Positions 1 through 6,323 are shown, counted from the first letter of the stretch. The stretch is DNA of 10,564 bases from CAIXDB01 sp038327915 (GCA_038327915.1 JBBQLO010000026.1:1-10564), one strand, 5' to 3'. Numbers and translations: made by a program. The notes: generated by a model not told the origin, from the sequence alone.

Positions 1-371
1 GGTACCAACATCATGCTTATAGGCATAACAGCAAAGAGGTATTCTAGTTTTGTCCTCCCATCGCTATCATGCCACCGAGATGCATTGAGATATATCTTTA
101 GAAACATTATTCCAAAAATTCCATTGAGCACGATGGCTAAACTATGAACTCGGAATCCATACACAAAAAATGCGAAGAAGTGAAACGCGAAAAAAACATT
201 CATTACTAGCGGAATTGATTTGCCAGACTTTACAAGGCGAATGGTTAGAATCTGCTGGTATAAACCCCAGCCAAATACAAGACCAAAAACAAGAGTACCT
301 ATAAAGCTGTACGTAATGATATTCCATCCAAAATTTTTAAACTCAATAAACTGCTCAAAAAAATGCGTCAC
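1..371 (-). CDS. Partial PQ-loop-like multi-pass membrane protein (C-terminus beyond left edge)
   Basis: The reading frame is open for 123 codons from a GTG at 371 to the left edge, with no stop. I chose the GTG because AGAGGAG lies 7 nt upstream, the clearest ribosome binding site in the window. An ATG-only search misses this start. The protein begins THFFEQFIEF and has hydrophobic stretches at about residues 18-38, 54-72, 78-93 and 112-123, so it is an integral membrane protein. Between the first two helices, residues 39-55 (QQILTIRLVKSGKSIPL) resemble the loop of PQ-loop/SemiSWEET-like proteins, where Q and K-S residues precede the next helix. That family includes small transporters, but the resemblance is by eye and no substrate can be named. 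It probably lies downstream of the 45-residue protein gene on the same strand, with its own promoter possible. The far end and total length are unknown. Confidence 0.7.
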   Translation of the reverse strand, partial: MTHFFEQFIEFKNFGWNIITYSFIGTLVFGLVFGWGLYQQILTIRLVKSGKSIPLVMNVFFAFHFFAFFVYGFRVHSLAIVLNGIFGIMFLKIYLNASRWHDSDGRTKLEYLFAVMPISMMLV

Positions 372-378
372 AGTGAAT

Positions 379-385
379 CTCCTCT
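379..385 (-). promoter_or_regulatory. Ribosome binding site (AGAGGAG) for the GTG-started membrane protein
   Basis: AGAGGAG on the minus strand lies 7 nt upstream of the GTG at 371. It decides the start of that gene. It also stands out because most other genes here have no recognisable Shine-Dalgarno sequence. Confidence 0.65.
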
Positions 386-391
386 AAAGGG

Positions 392-420
392 AGAATGCAC
401 CATCTACATAGATAAGTCAA
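392..420 (-). promoter_or_regulatory. Possible promoter for the GTG-started membrane protein
   Basis: TTGACT (415-420) and CATTCT (392-397) on the minus strand are separated by exactly 17 bp. The -35 is good (5 of 6 matches to TTGACA), but the -10 is weak (3 of 6). The predicted transcript start falls very near the ribosome binding site, which lowers confidence. The -35 lies in one copy of the 12-bp repeat described separately. Confidence 0.3.
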
Positions 421-428
421 TCTAAAAC
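417..428 (-). repeat. 12-bp direct repeat, copy 1 (GTTTTAGATTGA on minus strand)
   Basis: The exact 12-mer TCAATCTAAAAC (plus strand) occurs here and again at 724-735, in the same orientation. Flanking bases differ. On the minus strand each copy ends in TTGA, which continues to TTGACT here and to TTGAAC at the other copy. In this copy that is a plausible -35 element. Confidence 0.5.
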
Positions 429-514
429 TTTGTAATTTTGAAGCGTTGAAAAGTAATTTATTTACGAATGCGCCTGTCCGAAGACACACGTCTTGAGACA
501 TCCATGACCGTGAC

Positions 515-652
515 TTAAAATTTAACAAGCAGAAGAACTCCGACGACGATTGCTGCAACTGCACAAATTACGTGTGAATATTTGAAAGGGAAAAAATGAC
601 TAATACCGTATGCGAGAAAAAATACAACTTCTGCAATAGTTATTAATGACAT
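515..652 (-). CDS. Small 45-residue two-helix membrane protein
   Basis: An ATG at 652 opens 45 codons ending in TAA (515-517). The protein starts MSLITIAEVVFFLAYGISHF and ends in AAIVVGVLLLVKF. It has two hydrophobic segments, about residues 2-21 and 27-43, joined by a short polar turn containing P22, K24 and H27, as expected of a small hairpin membrane protein. No Shine-Dalgarno sequence precedes the ATG. A TTGAAC-16 bp-TTTAAT promoter ends only 9 nt upstream, so the mRNA may be nearly leaderless. The hydrophobic pattern without internal stops is what supports it as a real gene. I do not recognise a named family. It sits between the partial PQ-loop-like gene (same strand) and the divergent prenyltransferase gene. 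Confidence 0.55.
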   Translation of the reverse strand: MSLITIAEVVFFLAYGISHFFPFKYSHVICAVAAIVVGVLLLVKF

Positions 653-661
653 TATATTTTG

Positions 662-689
662 ATTAAAATGAATAAACGAACATGTTCAA
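662..689 (-). promoter_or_regulatory. Possible promoter of the 45-residue protein gene
   Basis: On the minus strand TTGAAC (684-689) and TTTAAT (662-667) are separated by 16 bp. The -10 lies 9 nt before the ATG at 652, so the transcript leader would be about 0-3 nt. A perfect palindrome, GAACATGTTC (678-687), overlaps the -35 and could be an operator. Confidence 0.4.
678..687. promoter_or_regulatory. Perfect 10-bp palindrome GAACATGTTC overlapping a -35 element
   Basis: GAACATGTTC equals its own reverse complement and covers four bases of the TTGAAC -35 of the 45-residue protein gene. The half-site GAAC/GTTC recalls Gram-positive LexA boxes, but those have a 4-bp centre and this has 2 bp. 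I therefore do not assign it to LexA. One 10-bp palindrome in a few hundred bases could be chance. Confidence 0.25.
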
Positions 690-723
690 GTGTAGCATAG
701 CTTCGATTTTTTTGTTTTCACGT

Positions 724-735
724 TCAATCTAAAAC
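724..735 (-). repeat. 12-bp direct repeat, copy 2 (GTTTTAGATTGA on minus strand)
   Basis: Second exact copy of the 12-mer at 417-428. On the minus strand it continues as TTGAAC, but no well-spaced -10 follows, so a promoter role here is less clear than at copy 1. Confidence 0.45.
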
Positions 736-797
736 AACTGTACATTATAGGGATTTCAATTCCATATTTAATCATGGTAACTAGTTGCTAAAAACGT

Positions 798-803
798 TAT
801 AAT
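798..803 (+). promoter_or_regulatory. Consensus -10 box six bases before the prenyltransferase ATG
   Basis: TATAAT at 798-803 is separated from the ATG at 810 by only CAAGAG. A -10 box at this distance places the transcript start at or next to the A of the ATG, implying a leaderless mRNA. No convincing -35 lies 15-19 bp upstream, and the extended -10 TG is CG here, so this rests on the -10 alone. Confidence 0.4.
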
Positions 804-809
804 CAAGAG

Positions 810-1646
810 ATGAACTTTTTAAAAATCATCAAAATATCTCGTCCACGCTTTTGGCTCTATGAGTTTGGTATGTATATTGTTGGTGTCGCTGCAAGTGGCG
901 GATTTATACAACACCTTCATAATCCGCTTATCTATATATATGGGTTCTTTTTTTTAGTACCAGCAAATATTTTGATTTACGGAGTAAACGATGTCTATGA
1001 TTATGAGACAGATAAAAAAAATCCACGTAAGACAGATTATGAAAGCTTAATTCCACCCGAACAACACAAGACAGTGTTGTTGTATGCCTTTGTCGTCTGT
1101 ATCCCGTTTATTATTACTGGAATTTTTTTGTCTTTCAAAACAGAATTTTCTCTTCTCCTTTTTTTATTTTTTGCAATTTTTTATTCGGCTCCACCTATCC
1201 GTGCAAAGTCAAAGCCTGTACTCGATAGTATTTTCTCTGCGTCGCACTATGTTGTTACAGCAATATTTGGCTTCTACATTTCTGGTGGACACGACCTTGT
1301 ACCTGCGGCCGTGATTGCCGCCTTGCTGTGGGCGGTCGCTATGCATGCATATTCTGCGGTTCCAGATATCTACTATGATTTAGCCGTTGATATTCACACG
1401 ATTGCAACTTTTTTTAAAAAAAGCCGTACTATCTTTATATGTACTGCTTTATACATTACTTCAGCATATGTAAGTTTTCAATTTTTCCCGCAAGTTTCAT
1501 ATCTACTCGTTATTCCATATATTATTCTTATGATGAGATCTTTAAGTGCAGACGAAAAAAAATTAGCCACGTTATACACTTATTTTCCACCACTAAATGC
1601 TTTGGTTGGAATGATTATTTTCTTTTTAATTGCACTCCAGAAATAG
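810..1646 (+). CDS. UbiA-family prenyltransferase, probable lycopene elongase (LyeJ/CrtEb-like)
   Basis: This 278-residue integral membrane protein probably transfers C5 prenyl units to lycopene, the first step toward C50 carotenoids. The UbiA signature is clear. The first Asp-rich motif is NDVYDYETD at residues 60-68. A YSAPPIRAKSKP motif lies at 125-136. The second Asp-rich motif is PDIYYDLAVD at 185-194, with D186, D190 and D194. Both metal-diphosphate sites are thus present. The start ISRPRFWLY (9-17) and the stretch FLVPANILIYGVNDVYD closely resemble haloarchaeal lycopene elongases as I know them, more than quinone or haem UbiA enzymes. Most of the chain is hydrophobic, with roughly seven to nine helices. 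A consensus -10 box lies 6 nt before the ATG and there is no Shine-Dalgarno sequence, so it is probably leaderless. It converges on crtI with 4 bp between stop codons. Family is near certain; the lycopene substrate is inferred from motifs and neighbours. Confidence 0.85.
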   Translation: MNFLKIIKISRPRFWLYEFGMYIVGVAASGGFIQHLHNPLIYIYGFFFLVPANILIYGVNDVYDYETDKKNPRKTDYESLIPPEQHKTVLLYAFVVCIPFIITGIFLSFKTEFSLLLFLFFAIFYSAPPIRAKSKPVLDSIFSASHYVVTAIFGFYISGGHDLVPAAVIAALLWAVAMHAYSAVPDIYYDLAVDIHTIATFFKKSRTIFICTALYITSAYVSFQFFPQVSYLLVIPYIILMMRSLSADEKKLATLYTYFPPLNALVGMIIFFLIALQK

Positions 1647-1650
1647 CAAC

Positions 1651-3186
1651 TTATAGCCCAGTAAGAGGTGAGGAGTCTGTGATTCCCACAATACGCTTGT
1701 AAGCCGTCTGTGCAGAGATGACACACATTGGCATACCGATTCCAGGATTAGTATTTGCTCCAACATAAAATAAATTTTTAACTTTTTTAGATATATTATT
1801 TGGTCGCCAAAATGCTGACTGTGTCAAAGTGTGTGCGAGACCAAGAGCGCTACCTTTGTAGCTGTTATAATCCATAGCAAAATCTTTAACACAGTAAATT
1901 CGTTTGTACTCAATAGCTTCGCGTAATCCATCTAGATGCATTTCTTTTTCAAGTATGTCAAAAACTTTTTCTGACCAAATTTCGAGCTGTGCATCGTCAT
2001 ATGCTAGACCTGCGGGAATTGGCACAAGTACAAATAAATTTTCTTTACCGAGAGGTGCAACATGCGTATCTGTTTTTGATGGGGCACAAACGTAGAGAGA
2101 AGGTTCGTGTGGAAACTGTGGAACTTCGGTAATATCTTTAAAATTTTGTTTCCAATCCTCTGAGAAAAAGAGATTATGATGCTTTAGGTTTGAAAATTGT
2201 TTACCGACCCCAAGATACATTATAAGCGCGCTCGGTGCCAATATTTTTTTATTCCACTTCTCTTCAGTACGCTCCGCATATTTTGGATCAAGGAGTTGGG
2301 TATCAGTGTAATGTAAATCTGCATTTGAAATGACGTAATCTCCATAGACCTTAGTGCCATTTTCTAGCTCGATTCCAACGGCATTTCCATTTTCGACGAT
2401 TATCTTTTTGACAGGAGTGTTGTAATGAAATATTGCACCATTTTTTTCCGCAACAGTAGCAATTGCTTTTGGTAGTTCATACATACCCTTGTCGGGGTAC
2501 CAGATACCGAGATCATAGTCGACATGATTCATCATACGATAAATTCCTGGTGCGTCTTTTGGTGCAGTACCTAGTAAAAGCATGTGGAACTGTAATGCTT
2601 TCCGAAGCATCGGGTGCGTAAAAATGCGATTAACAATTCGTTCCATAGAATTAAAAATTTCAAGTTTACGACCTTCGCGCATGACTCGAAAGTTAAATAA
2701 ATCAAAGATTGAGTCATAGTTTTTATGAATAAATTCTTTTTTTGAAATTTCATATTGCCGAGCAGATTCATCAAGATATTCATTCAGCTTTTTTGATGAT
2801 CCAGGTTCAAGCGATTCAAAAACTTGAGCATTTTTTTCTCGATCAGAATAAAAATCATATGGATAAGGAACGCCGCTAAAAAATATCCTGTAAGATGGTG
2901 TGAGGCGAGTCAGTGAAAAATAATCACTCAATTTTTCACCCAGAAGAGAGAAAAACTCACTAAAAATTTCTGGCATCATATACCACGAAGGGCCCATATC
3001 GAAAAGAAAACCTTGTTCAGAAAAAACGCGTGCACGGCCACCTAGGCTTTCATTTTTTTCAAAAACCTCGACTACAAAACCTTTTTTAGCAAGAAGAGCG
3101 GCTAAAGATAAACCTCCTATTCCTGCACCAACAATTAGAGCTTTTTTTCTCGTGAGAGAATTGCTTGATATGTTTTTATTTTGCAT
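1651..3186 (-). CDS. crtI: Phytoene desaturase (CrtI type)
   Basis: This 511-residue FAD-dependent enzyme desaturates phytoene, most likely to lycopene, at the membrane surface. The dinucleotide-binding motif GAGIGG is at residues 20-25, with the ribose-binding acidic residue near E43 in VFEKNESLGGRAR. DMGPSWYMMPE follows at 63-73. The C-terminal FAD motif is VGANTNPGIGMPMCVIS (475-491). The DMGPSWY and PGIGMPMC forms match CrtI of haloarchaea and some actinobacteria that make C50 carotenoids, which supports an elongase as the next enzyme. Length is normal for CrtI and the gene looks intact. It overlaps the end of crtB by 11 bp, so translation is probably coupled; no Shine-Dalgarno is seen. 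The number of desaturations, and a CrtD-like activity as an alternative, cannot be settled from sequence. Confidence 0.93.
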   Translation of the reverse strand: MQNKNISSNSLTRKKALIVGAGIGGLSLAALLAKKGFVVEVFEKNESLGGRARVFSEQGFLFDMGPSWYMMPEIFSEFFSLLGEKLSDYFSLTRLTPSYRIFFSGVPYPYDFYSDREKNAQVFESLEPGSSKKLNEYLDESARQYEISKKEFIHKNYDSIFDLFNFRVMREGRKLEIFNSMERIVNRIFTHPMLRKALQFHMLLLGTAPKDAPGIYRMMNHVDYDLGIWYPDKGMYELPKAIATVAEKNGAIFHYNTPVKKIIVENGNAVGIELENGTKVYGDYVISNADLHYTDTQLLDPKYAERTEEKWNKKILAPSALIMYLGVGKQFSNLKHHNLFFSEDWKQNFKDITEVPQFPHEPSLYVCAPSKTDTHVAPLGKENLFVLVPIPAGLAYDDAQLEIWSEKVFDILEKEMHLDGLREAIEYKRIYCVKDFAMDYNSYKGSALGLAHTLTQSAFWRPNNISKKVKNLFYVGANTNPGIGMPMCVISAQTAYKRIVGITDSSPLTGL

Positions 3187-4021
3187 GTGTATTTAAAAAG
3201 ATAAAAAATTTTTCAATTGTAGTAACTCGGGCTCGTTTCGAGAAAATATTATAGTCGTTATCCTCAACAACATCAAGTACACGTTCGTACAAGTTTGATG
3301 CCAATTGAATAGGAAAACGTGCACGAGACGAAAGCATAGGAATAGCAAAGTTTGCTTCTTTGTATAATTGTCGAGCACGACCAACTTGCATTTCCATTAA
3401 ATGAACAAAGTTTAGTGTGATTCGATGATTTTTAATATCGTCTTCGCTTACGCCGAACTGCTTCATTTCATTTTCAGGTAGATATATTCGATTTCGTAAT
3501 TCATAATCCTCCCGAATATCGCGTAAAAAATTTGTTAGTTGCATCGCGTAGCCAAGTTTTTCAGCGTAACTAAATGCAACACTGTCACTGTACCCAACAA
3601 TATACGTGAGCATTAAGCCTACTACAGCAGCCGATCCATACATGTATTCCTTGAGCTCAGTATATGTTGCGTATCGGTTTTTTTTAGTATCTTGAATCAT
3701 TGAGTCAATAAATATTGTACTTAATTCTAATGGAATTGAATAACGACGCATGACTACAGTCATCCCAAATAATACTGCGTTCTCTGATACACCTGTTGTG
3801 TAAGCAGTTATCCACTCTTTTTTCCACTCGCTTAAAGTGTGAGCGGGGCTTTCGTCGCCATGCGGGTTGTCAACAATCTCATCGGCGGTACGGAAAAAAG
3901 CGTATAGTACAAAAACTGCCTCTCTGGACTCTTTCGTAAAAAAACGAGTAGCAAAAGAATACCCAGTTGAGTATTGTTTTTGCATCCTTTTACAATAGTG
4001 AACTGCTTCTTTGTATGTCAT
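3176..4021 (-). CDS. crtB: Phytoene synthase (squalene/phytoene synthase family)
   Basis: This 281-residue protein should condense two GGPP molecules head-to-head into phytoene. Both diphosphate/Mg-binding Asp-rich motifs are present: FRTADEIVD at residues 43-51 (D47, E48, D51) and LTNFLRDIRED at 162-172 (D168, E171, D172). YGYSFA-type N-terminal sequence appears as GYSFATRFF (20-28), and the helix YMYGSAAVVGLML (126-138) is typical of the family. Length is standard for bacterial CrtB. Its start codon overlaps the GGPP synthase stop in an ATGA arrangement, and its end overlaps crtI by 11 bp, so the three genes form one operon. A squalene synthase or HpnC/D role is less likely because crtI and GGPP synthase flank it. 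Confidence 0.93.
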   Translation of the reverse strand: MTYKEAVHYCKRMQKQYSTGYSFATRFFTKESREAVFVLYAFFRTADEIVDNPHGDESPAHTLSEWKKEWITAYTTGVSENAVLFGMTVVMRRYSIPLELSTIFIDSMIQDTKKNRYATYTELKEYMYGSAAVVGLMLTYIVGYSDSVAFSYAEKLGYAMQLTNFLRDIREDYELRNRIYLPENEMKQFGVSEDDIKNHRITLNFVHLMEMQVGRARQLYKEANFAIPMLSSRARFPIQLASNLYERVLDVVEDNDYNIFSKRARVTTIEKFFIFLNTHAK

Positions 4022-5076
4022 GATGTTCGAAATTCTATTAGGTCAACCACCATGAGTAGCAATTTTTTATAGGAAGAATCAGCCTCCGCATGCTCGATTG
4101 TGTTTCGGGCACGATATAAACATGTTGCGATTTCTTTGTTAGTGTACGCGATTGCACCTGAATCTACAAACAAGTCTACGAGCATAGGATAATCTTTTTT
4201 ATTGACTGGTTTTCCAGTATATTTTTCGAGCAATACTTTATGATTTGAATTACCATGCTCAAAAATATACTGAGATAATGGTGTGTGCTGATTTGACGAA
4301 ACATCAGAAAACAAAGACTTTTTTATTTTTTTTGGATCACCCAATACATCGAGAAGATCGTCTTGCATTTGAAACGCAATACCTACATCTGTGCCAACTT
4401 GAGTTACCAAATCCTCTAGTTCAAGTCGCCCTGCTAGGGTAATACCAATACACATCGGGCGTACAAAAGAATAGTAAGCAGTTTTCAAACTATTTTTAAT
4501 TAAAATATCTTTATCTGAAACTTTCTTCTGTGAAGTAATGTCGACATCAAGCATTTGGCCAATACAAACTTCATCAATCATCTGGGTAAAAATAGTCCGA
4601 ATATTTTTTTCTAGTGTCGGATTACCATAATCAAAATTATTAAGACTCTCATAAACTGAATTAAACAAAATGTCTCCAACCAATACTGCCTGTGAGTCTG
4701 CAACATGACTCAGTTTACCAATTCGGTTTTGTTTTTTCATTTGCAATAAAGCAAATTCATGAGTGGTCTCAACCCCGTGACGTACGGCTGATTGGTCAAT
4801 AATATCGTCGTGGACTAGGCAAAAGATGTGTAGCAATTCGATTGCAATAAGCACCTCGGCAATGTCCTCAATTTTTGCGTTCTGATGTGACTCGGCATAA
4901 AAAGACCATGCAATATAGGGTCGAATGCGCTTGCCACCCACGGCTATATTTTTAATATGTTTAATAATGTCAGAAACGAAGCCTTCTTGGGCAAGCTTGG
5001 TGTATACAATCTGCTTTGATGCAAGACGGTGGTTCAGTAATGGATCAAAAGAGTTTTTGAAATCGGTGAAATTCAT
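4018..5076 (-). CDS. crtE: Polyprenyl synthetase, probable geranylgeranyl diphosphate synthase
   Basis: This 352-residue trans-prenyltransferase should make the C20 diphosphate used by phytoene synthase. Visible motifs are GGKRIRPY (47-54), the first Asp-rich motif HDDIID (89-94), GQ at 173-174, and the second Asp-rich motif QDDLLD (238-243). The fifth residue before the first DDxxD is Phe85, and there is no two-residue insertion in that motif. This combination is known from archaeal-type (type I) GGPP synthases, so a C20 product is likely. The usual GKxxGSD segment after the second motif reads KKSLFSD (252-258), an unusual variant that keeps the lysine and SD. It is the first gene of the crt operon and overlaps crtB by 4 bp (ATGA). 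GGGGAAAAAGGC precedes the ATG, which may be a weak binding site or simply a short leader. FPP synthase is the main alternative. Confidence 0.88.
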   Translation of the reverse strand: MNFTDFKNSFDPLLNHRLASKQIVYTKLAQEGFVSDIIKHIKNIAVGGKRIRPYIAWSFYAESHQNAKIEDIAEVLIAIELLHIFCLVHDDIIDQSAVRHGVETTHEFALLQMKKQNRIGKLSHVADSQAVLVGDILFNSVYESLNNFDYGNPTLEKNIRTIFTQMIDEVCIGQMLDVDITSQKKVSDKDILIKNSLKTAYYSFVRPMCIGITLAGRLELEDLVTQVGTDVGIAFQMQDDLLDVLGDPKKIKKSLFSDVSSNQHTPLSQYIFEHGNSNHKVLLEKYTGKPVNKKDYPMLVDLFVDSGAIAYTNKEIATCLYRARNTIEHAEADSSYKKLLLMVVDLIEFRTS

Positions 5077-5088
5077 GCCTTTTTCCCC

Positions 5089-5117
5089 ATTCTATCGCTT
5101 TCGAATAAAAAAGTACA
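5089..5117 (-). promoter_or_regulatory. Possible promoter of the crtE-crtB-crtI operon
   Basis: On the minus strand TAGAAT (5089-5094, 5 of 6 matches to TATAAT) lies 12 nt before the crtE ATG. The hexamer 17 bp upstream, TGTACT (5112-5117), matches TTGACA at only 3 of 6 positions. The leader would be only about 5-6 nt. Confidence 0.35.
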
Positions 5118-5213
5118 TCAGGGTTCACGAGTCGTCTTTTTGAAATTACTTTTACAAATCATGCAAACCATTATCAGCGAAGACATTTTAAAACAATTTC
5201 TGGAAGCATATTG

Positions 5214-5256
5214 TGAAAAAATACAAAGTGTATAAAGATGCTTATTTTATCTACAC
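5214..5256 (-). terminator. Probable intrinsic terminator of the copper operon
   Basis: Reading the minus strand, GTGTA-(GA bulge)-TAAA pairs with TTTA-TACAC around a 9-nt loop (5228-5256). TTTGTATTTTTT follows immediately. The stem is AT-rich and bulged, but it lies about 10 bp past the stop of the last copper-operon gene and its T-tract is on the right side only for that strand. Confidence 0.5.
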
Positions 5257-5265
5257 CGATTAGCA

Positions 5266-5838
5266 CTATTTATTTTTTTGTATCCACTTTATCAATACAG
5301 TAATTCCCAAGATACCTAGCAAAAATAACAAAATCATAACAATCAGTCCGAACAACCCGTTATTATTATAACTTCCTCCCATCATTCCACCATATCCATA
5401 TGATTGATTCATCTGTGTTCCATACCCACCCATCATTCTCGTATATGAAGGACCTGAAGAATAATTTGCCCAACACCCTATGTAGGCTCTTCCCATATTT
5501 ATATGTGCTTGAGTCAGTGTGGCAGAACCTTCTCCCCCCATCATATTTTCCATCGCAGTATGCTGTTGCTCTGTTATACCTAACCCCATATAGGCATCAC
5601 CTAATTTTTCAAATTGGCTGTCTGTCACTTTGCCACAAATGATTTGGCTACTAGTACTGATATTTTGAGAAGAATAAATGCCCTGTAATGCAGTGGTAAT
5701 ACTTGTACTTTGAATCTGATGTGTGGTTGTCCCTGTTTGTTGGTTGTAATGTTCATTGCCCATCATTTCTTGTGCAAAAACAGTTCCAACGATAAAAAAA
5801 CTGGCTACAAATAAAATTGATACGATATATTTTTTCAT
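5266..5838 (-). CDS. Secreted, membrane-anchored Met-rich protein of the copper operon
   Basis: I do not recognise a named family for this 190-residue protein. The N-terminus MKKYIVSILFVASFFIVG-TVFAQ is a signal peptide with probable cleavage after A22, or an uncleaved anchor. The middle (about 66-123) looks like a small folded domain that begins and ends with cysteines (C68 and C122). It contains Met and His residues in HTAMENMMGGEG and TQAHINMGRAYIGC. Then come a Gly/Tyr/Met-rich stretch with MMGG repeats (135-138 and 152-155) and a C-terminal helix (162-184) followed by a basic tail. Fourteen methionines, mostly in MM pairs, suggest Cu(I) binding outside the membrane; that is inference supported by its place as last gene of the copper operon. 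It is 66 bp downstream of the cupredoxin gene, and a hairpin terminator follows it. No Shine-Dalgarno is visible. Confidence 0.8.
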   Translation of the reverse strand: MKKYIVSILFVASFFIVGTVFAQEMMGNEHYNQQTGTTTHQIQSTSITTALQGIYSSQNISTSSQIICGKVTDSQFEKLGDAYMGLGITEQQHTAMENMMGGEGSATLTQAHINMGRAYIGCWANYSSGPSYTRMMGGYGTQMNQSYGYGGMMGGSYNNNGLFGLIVMILLFLLGILGITVLIKWIQKNK

Positions 5839-5904
5839 AATAAAGCAAGTGTTAATTATTAATGAGGGTCATCACCACCTAATCATACCTTAATTTCTCT
5901 AATA

Positions 5905-6309
5905 TTAGCTAAACTGAATTTGGAATCGATACATGCCCATTCCACATGTTCCTTGAAGTATTCCCACTTTACCAGTGCCAATGTCAATATCTGTGCTTCC
6001 TGTCTGTGGAAGTACCTTATTGATATTCATACTTGGAATCCGTACTGATGAGGAACAATCAAAGGTACCCTTGGTATCAAAGCGGATTATTGTTGGTATA
6101 CCCGCTTTTGCGACACTTATTTGTGGTTGATATCCACCTTTGGCATGTATTTCGACTATTTGCTTTGCATCTACAATACTGACATTGTGAGCATTTTCAT
6201 TTTGGCCATAACCACCAGTATTCGTGCTTCCTTGAAAACTGGACTTTGAAAGTAAAAAAATGCTTCCGATGATAAACACTCCCACTAAGATTAAAATAGT
6301 ATTTTTCAT
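5905..6309 (-). CDS. Membrane-anchored cupredoxin-like domain protein
   Basis: This 134-residue protein has an N-terminal hydrophobic segment (about 4-21) that anchors or exports it, a Gly/Asn-rich linker, then a beta-sandwich-like domain from about residue 42. Features of the cupredoxin-like domain common in copper-handling proteins are visible: GGYQPQISVAKAGIP (58-72), a cysteine in FDCSSSV (C85), IPSMNINKVLP (91-101) and CGMGMYRF at the end (C122, M124, M126). The Cys/Met ligands could bind copper at the outer face of the membrane. In other bacteria I know this domain also as the C-terminal part of an HMA-TauE/DsbD polypeptide. Here it is a separate gene 14 bp after that gene. A classical type 1 blue-copper electron carrier is less likely, because no clear Cys/Met/His/His ligand set is visible. 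Confidence 0.82.
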   Translation of the reverse strand: MKNTILILVGVFIIGSIFLLSKSSFQGSTNTGGYGQNENAHNVSIVDAKQIVEIHAKGGYQPQISVAKAGIPTIIRFDTKGTFDCSSSVRIPSMNINKVLPQTGSTDIDIGTGKVGILQGTCGMGMYRFQIQFS

Positions 6310-6323
6310 ATTTAGAAATTAAA

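Noticed and set aside
482..495. AAGAC-N4-GTCTT hairpin as a terminator after the 45-residue protein gene
   Set aside because: The stem is only 5 bp and no T-tract follows on either strand.
355..564. 69-codon minus-strand ORF overlapping both the 45-residue protein and the GTG-started gene
   Set aside because: It is in a different frame from both better-supported genes, has irregular composition, and would include the promoter and ribosome binding site of the GTG gene.
948..955. Run of eight T bases in the prenyltransferase gene as a phase-variation tract
   Set aside because: The run encodes phenylalanines in a membrane helix, and similar T/A runs occur all over this AT-rich window; there is no evidence of switching.
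1668..1684. GGAGTC-TGT-GATTCC hairpin as a terminator for the prenyltransferase gene
   Set aside because: It contains a G-T pair and has no T-tract after it; it is part of the crtI coding sequence.
1..5076. Rhodopsin, carotenoid cleavage dioxygenase or lycopene cyclase associated with the carotenoid genes
   Set aside because: None of the frames shows the motifs of these families. The partial protein at 1-371 lacks the features of CrtY-type cyclases or CruF-type hydratases in the part visible.
5122..5187. Minus-strand 22-codon ORF with a CMIC motif upstream of crtE, as a possible leader peptide or metal-binding peptide
   Set aside because: No ribosome binding site is present and the frame is very short. 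The weak crtE promoter lies downstream of it, so it would not be in the crt transcript.
5161..5235. Plus-strand 24-codon ORF (MQTIISEDILKQFLEAY...) in the spacer between the copper and crt operons
   Set aside because: It looks amphipathic, but it has no ribosome binding site or promoter and overlaps the copper-operon terminator. It is better explained as chance in AT-rich DNA.
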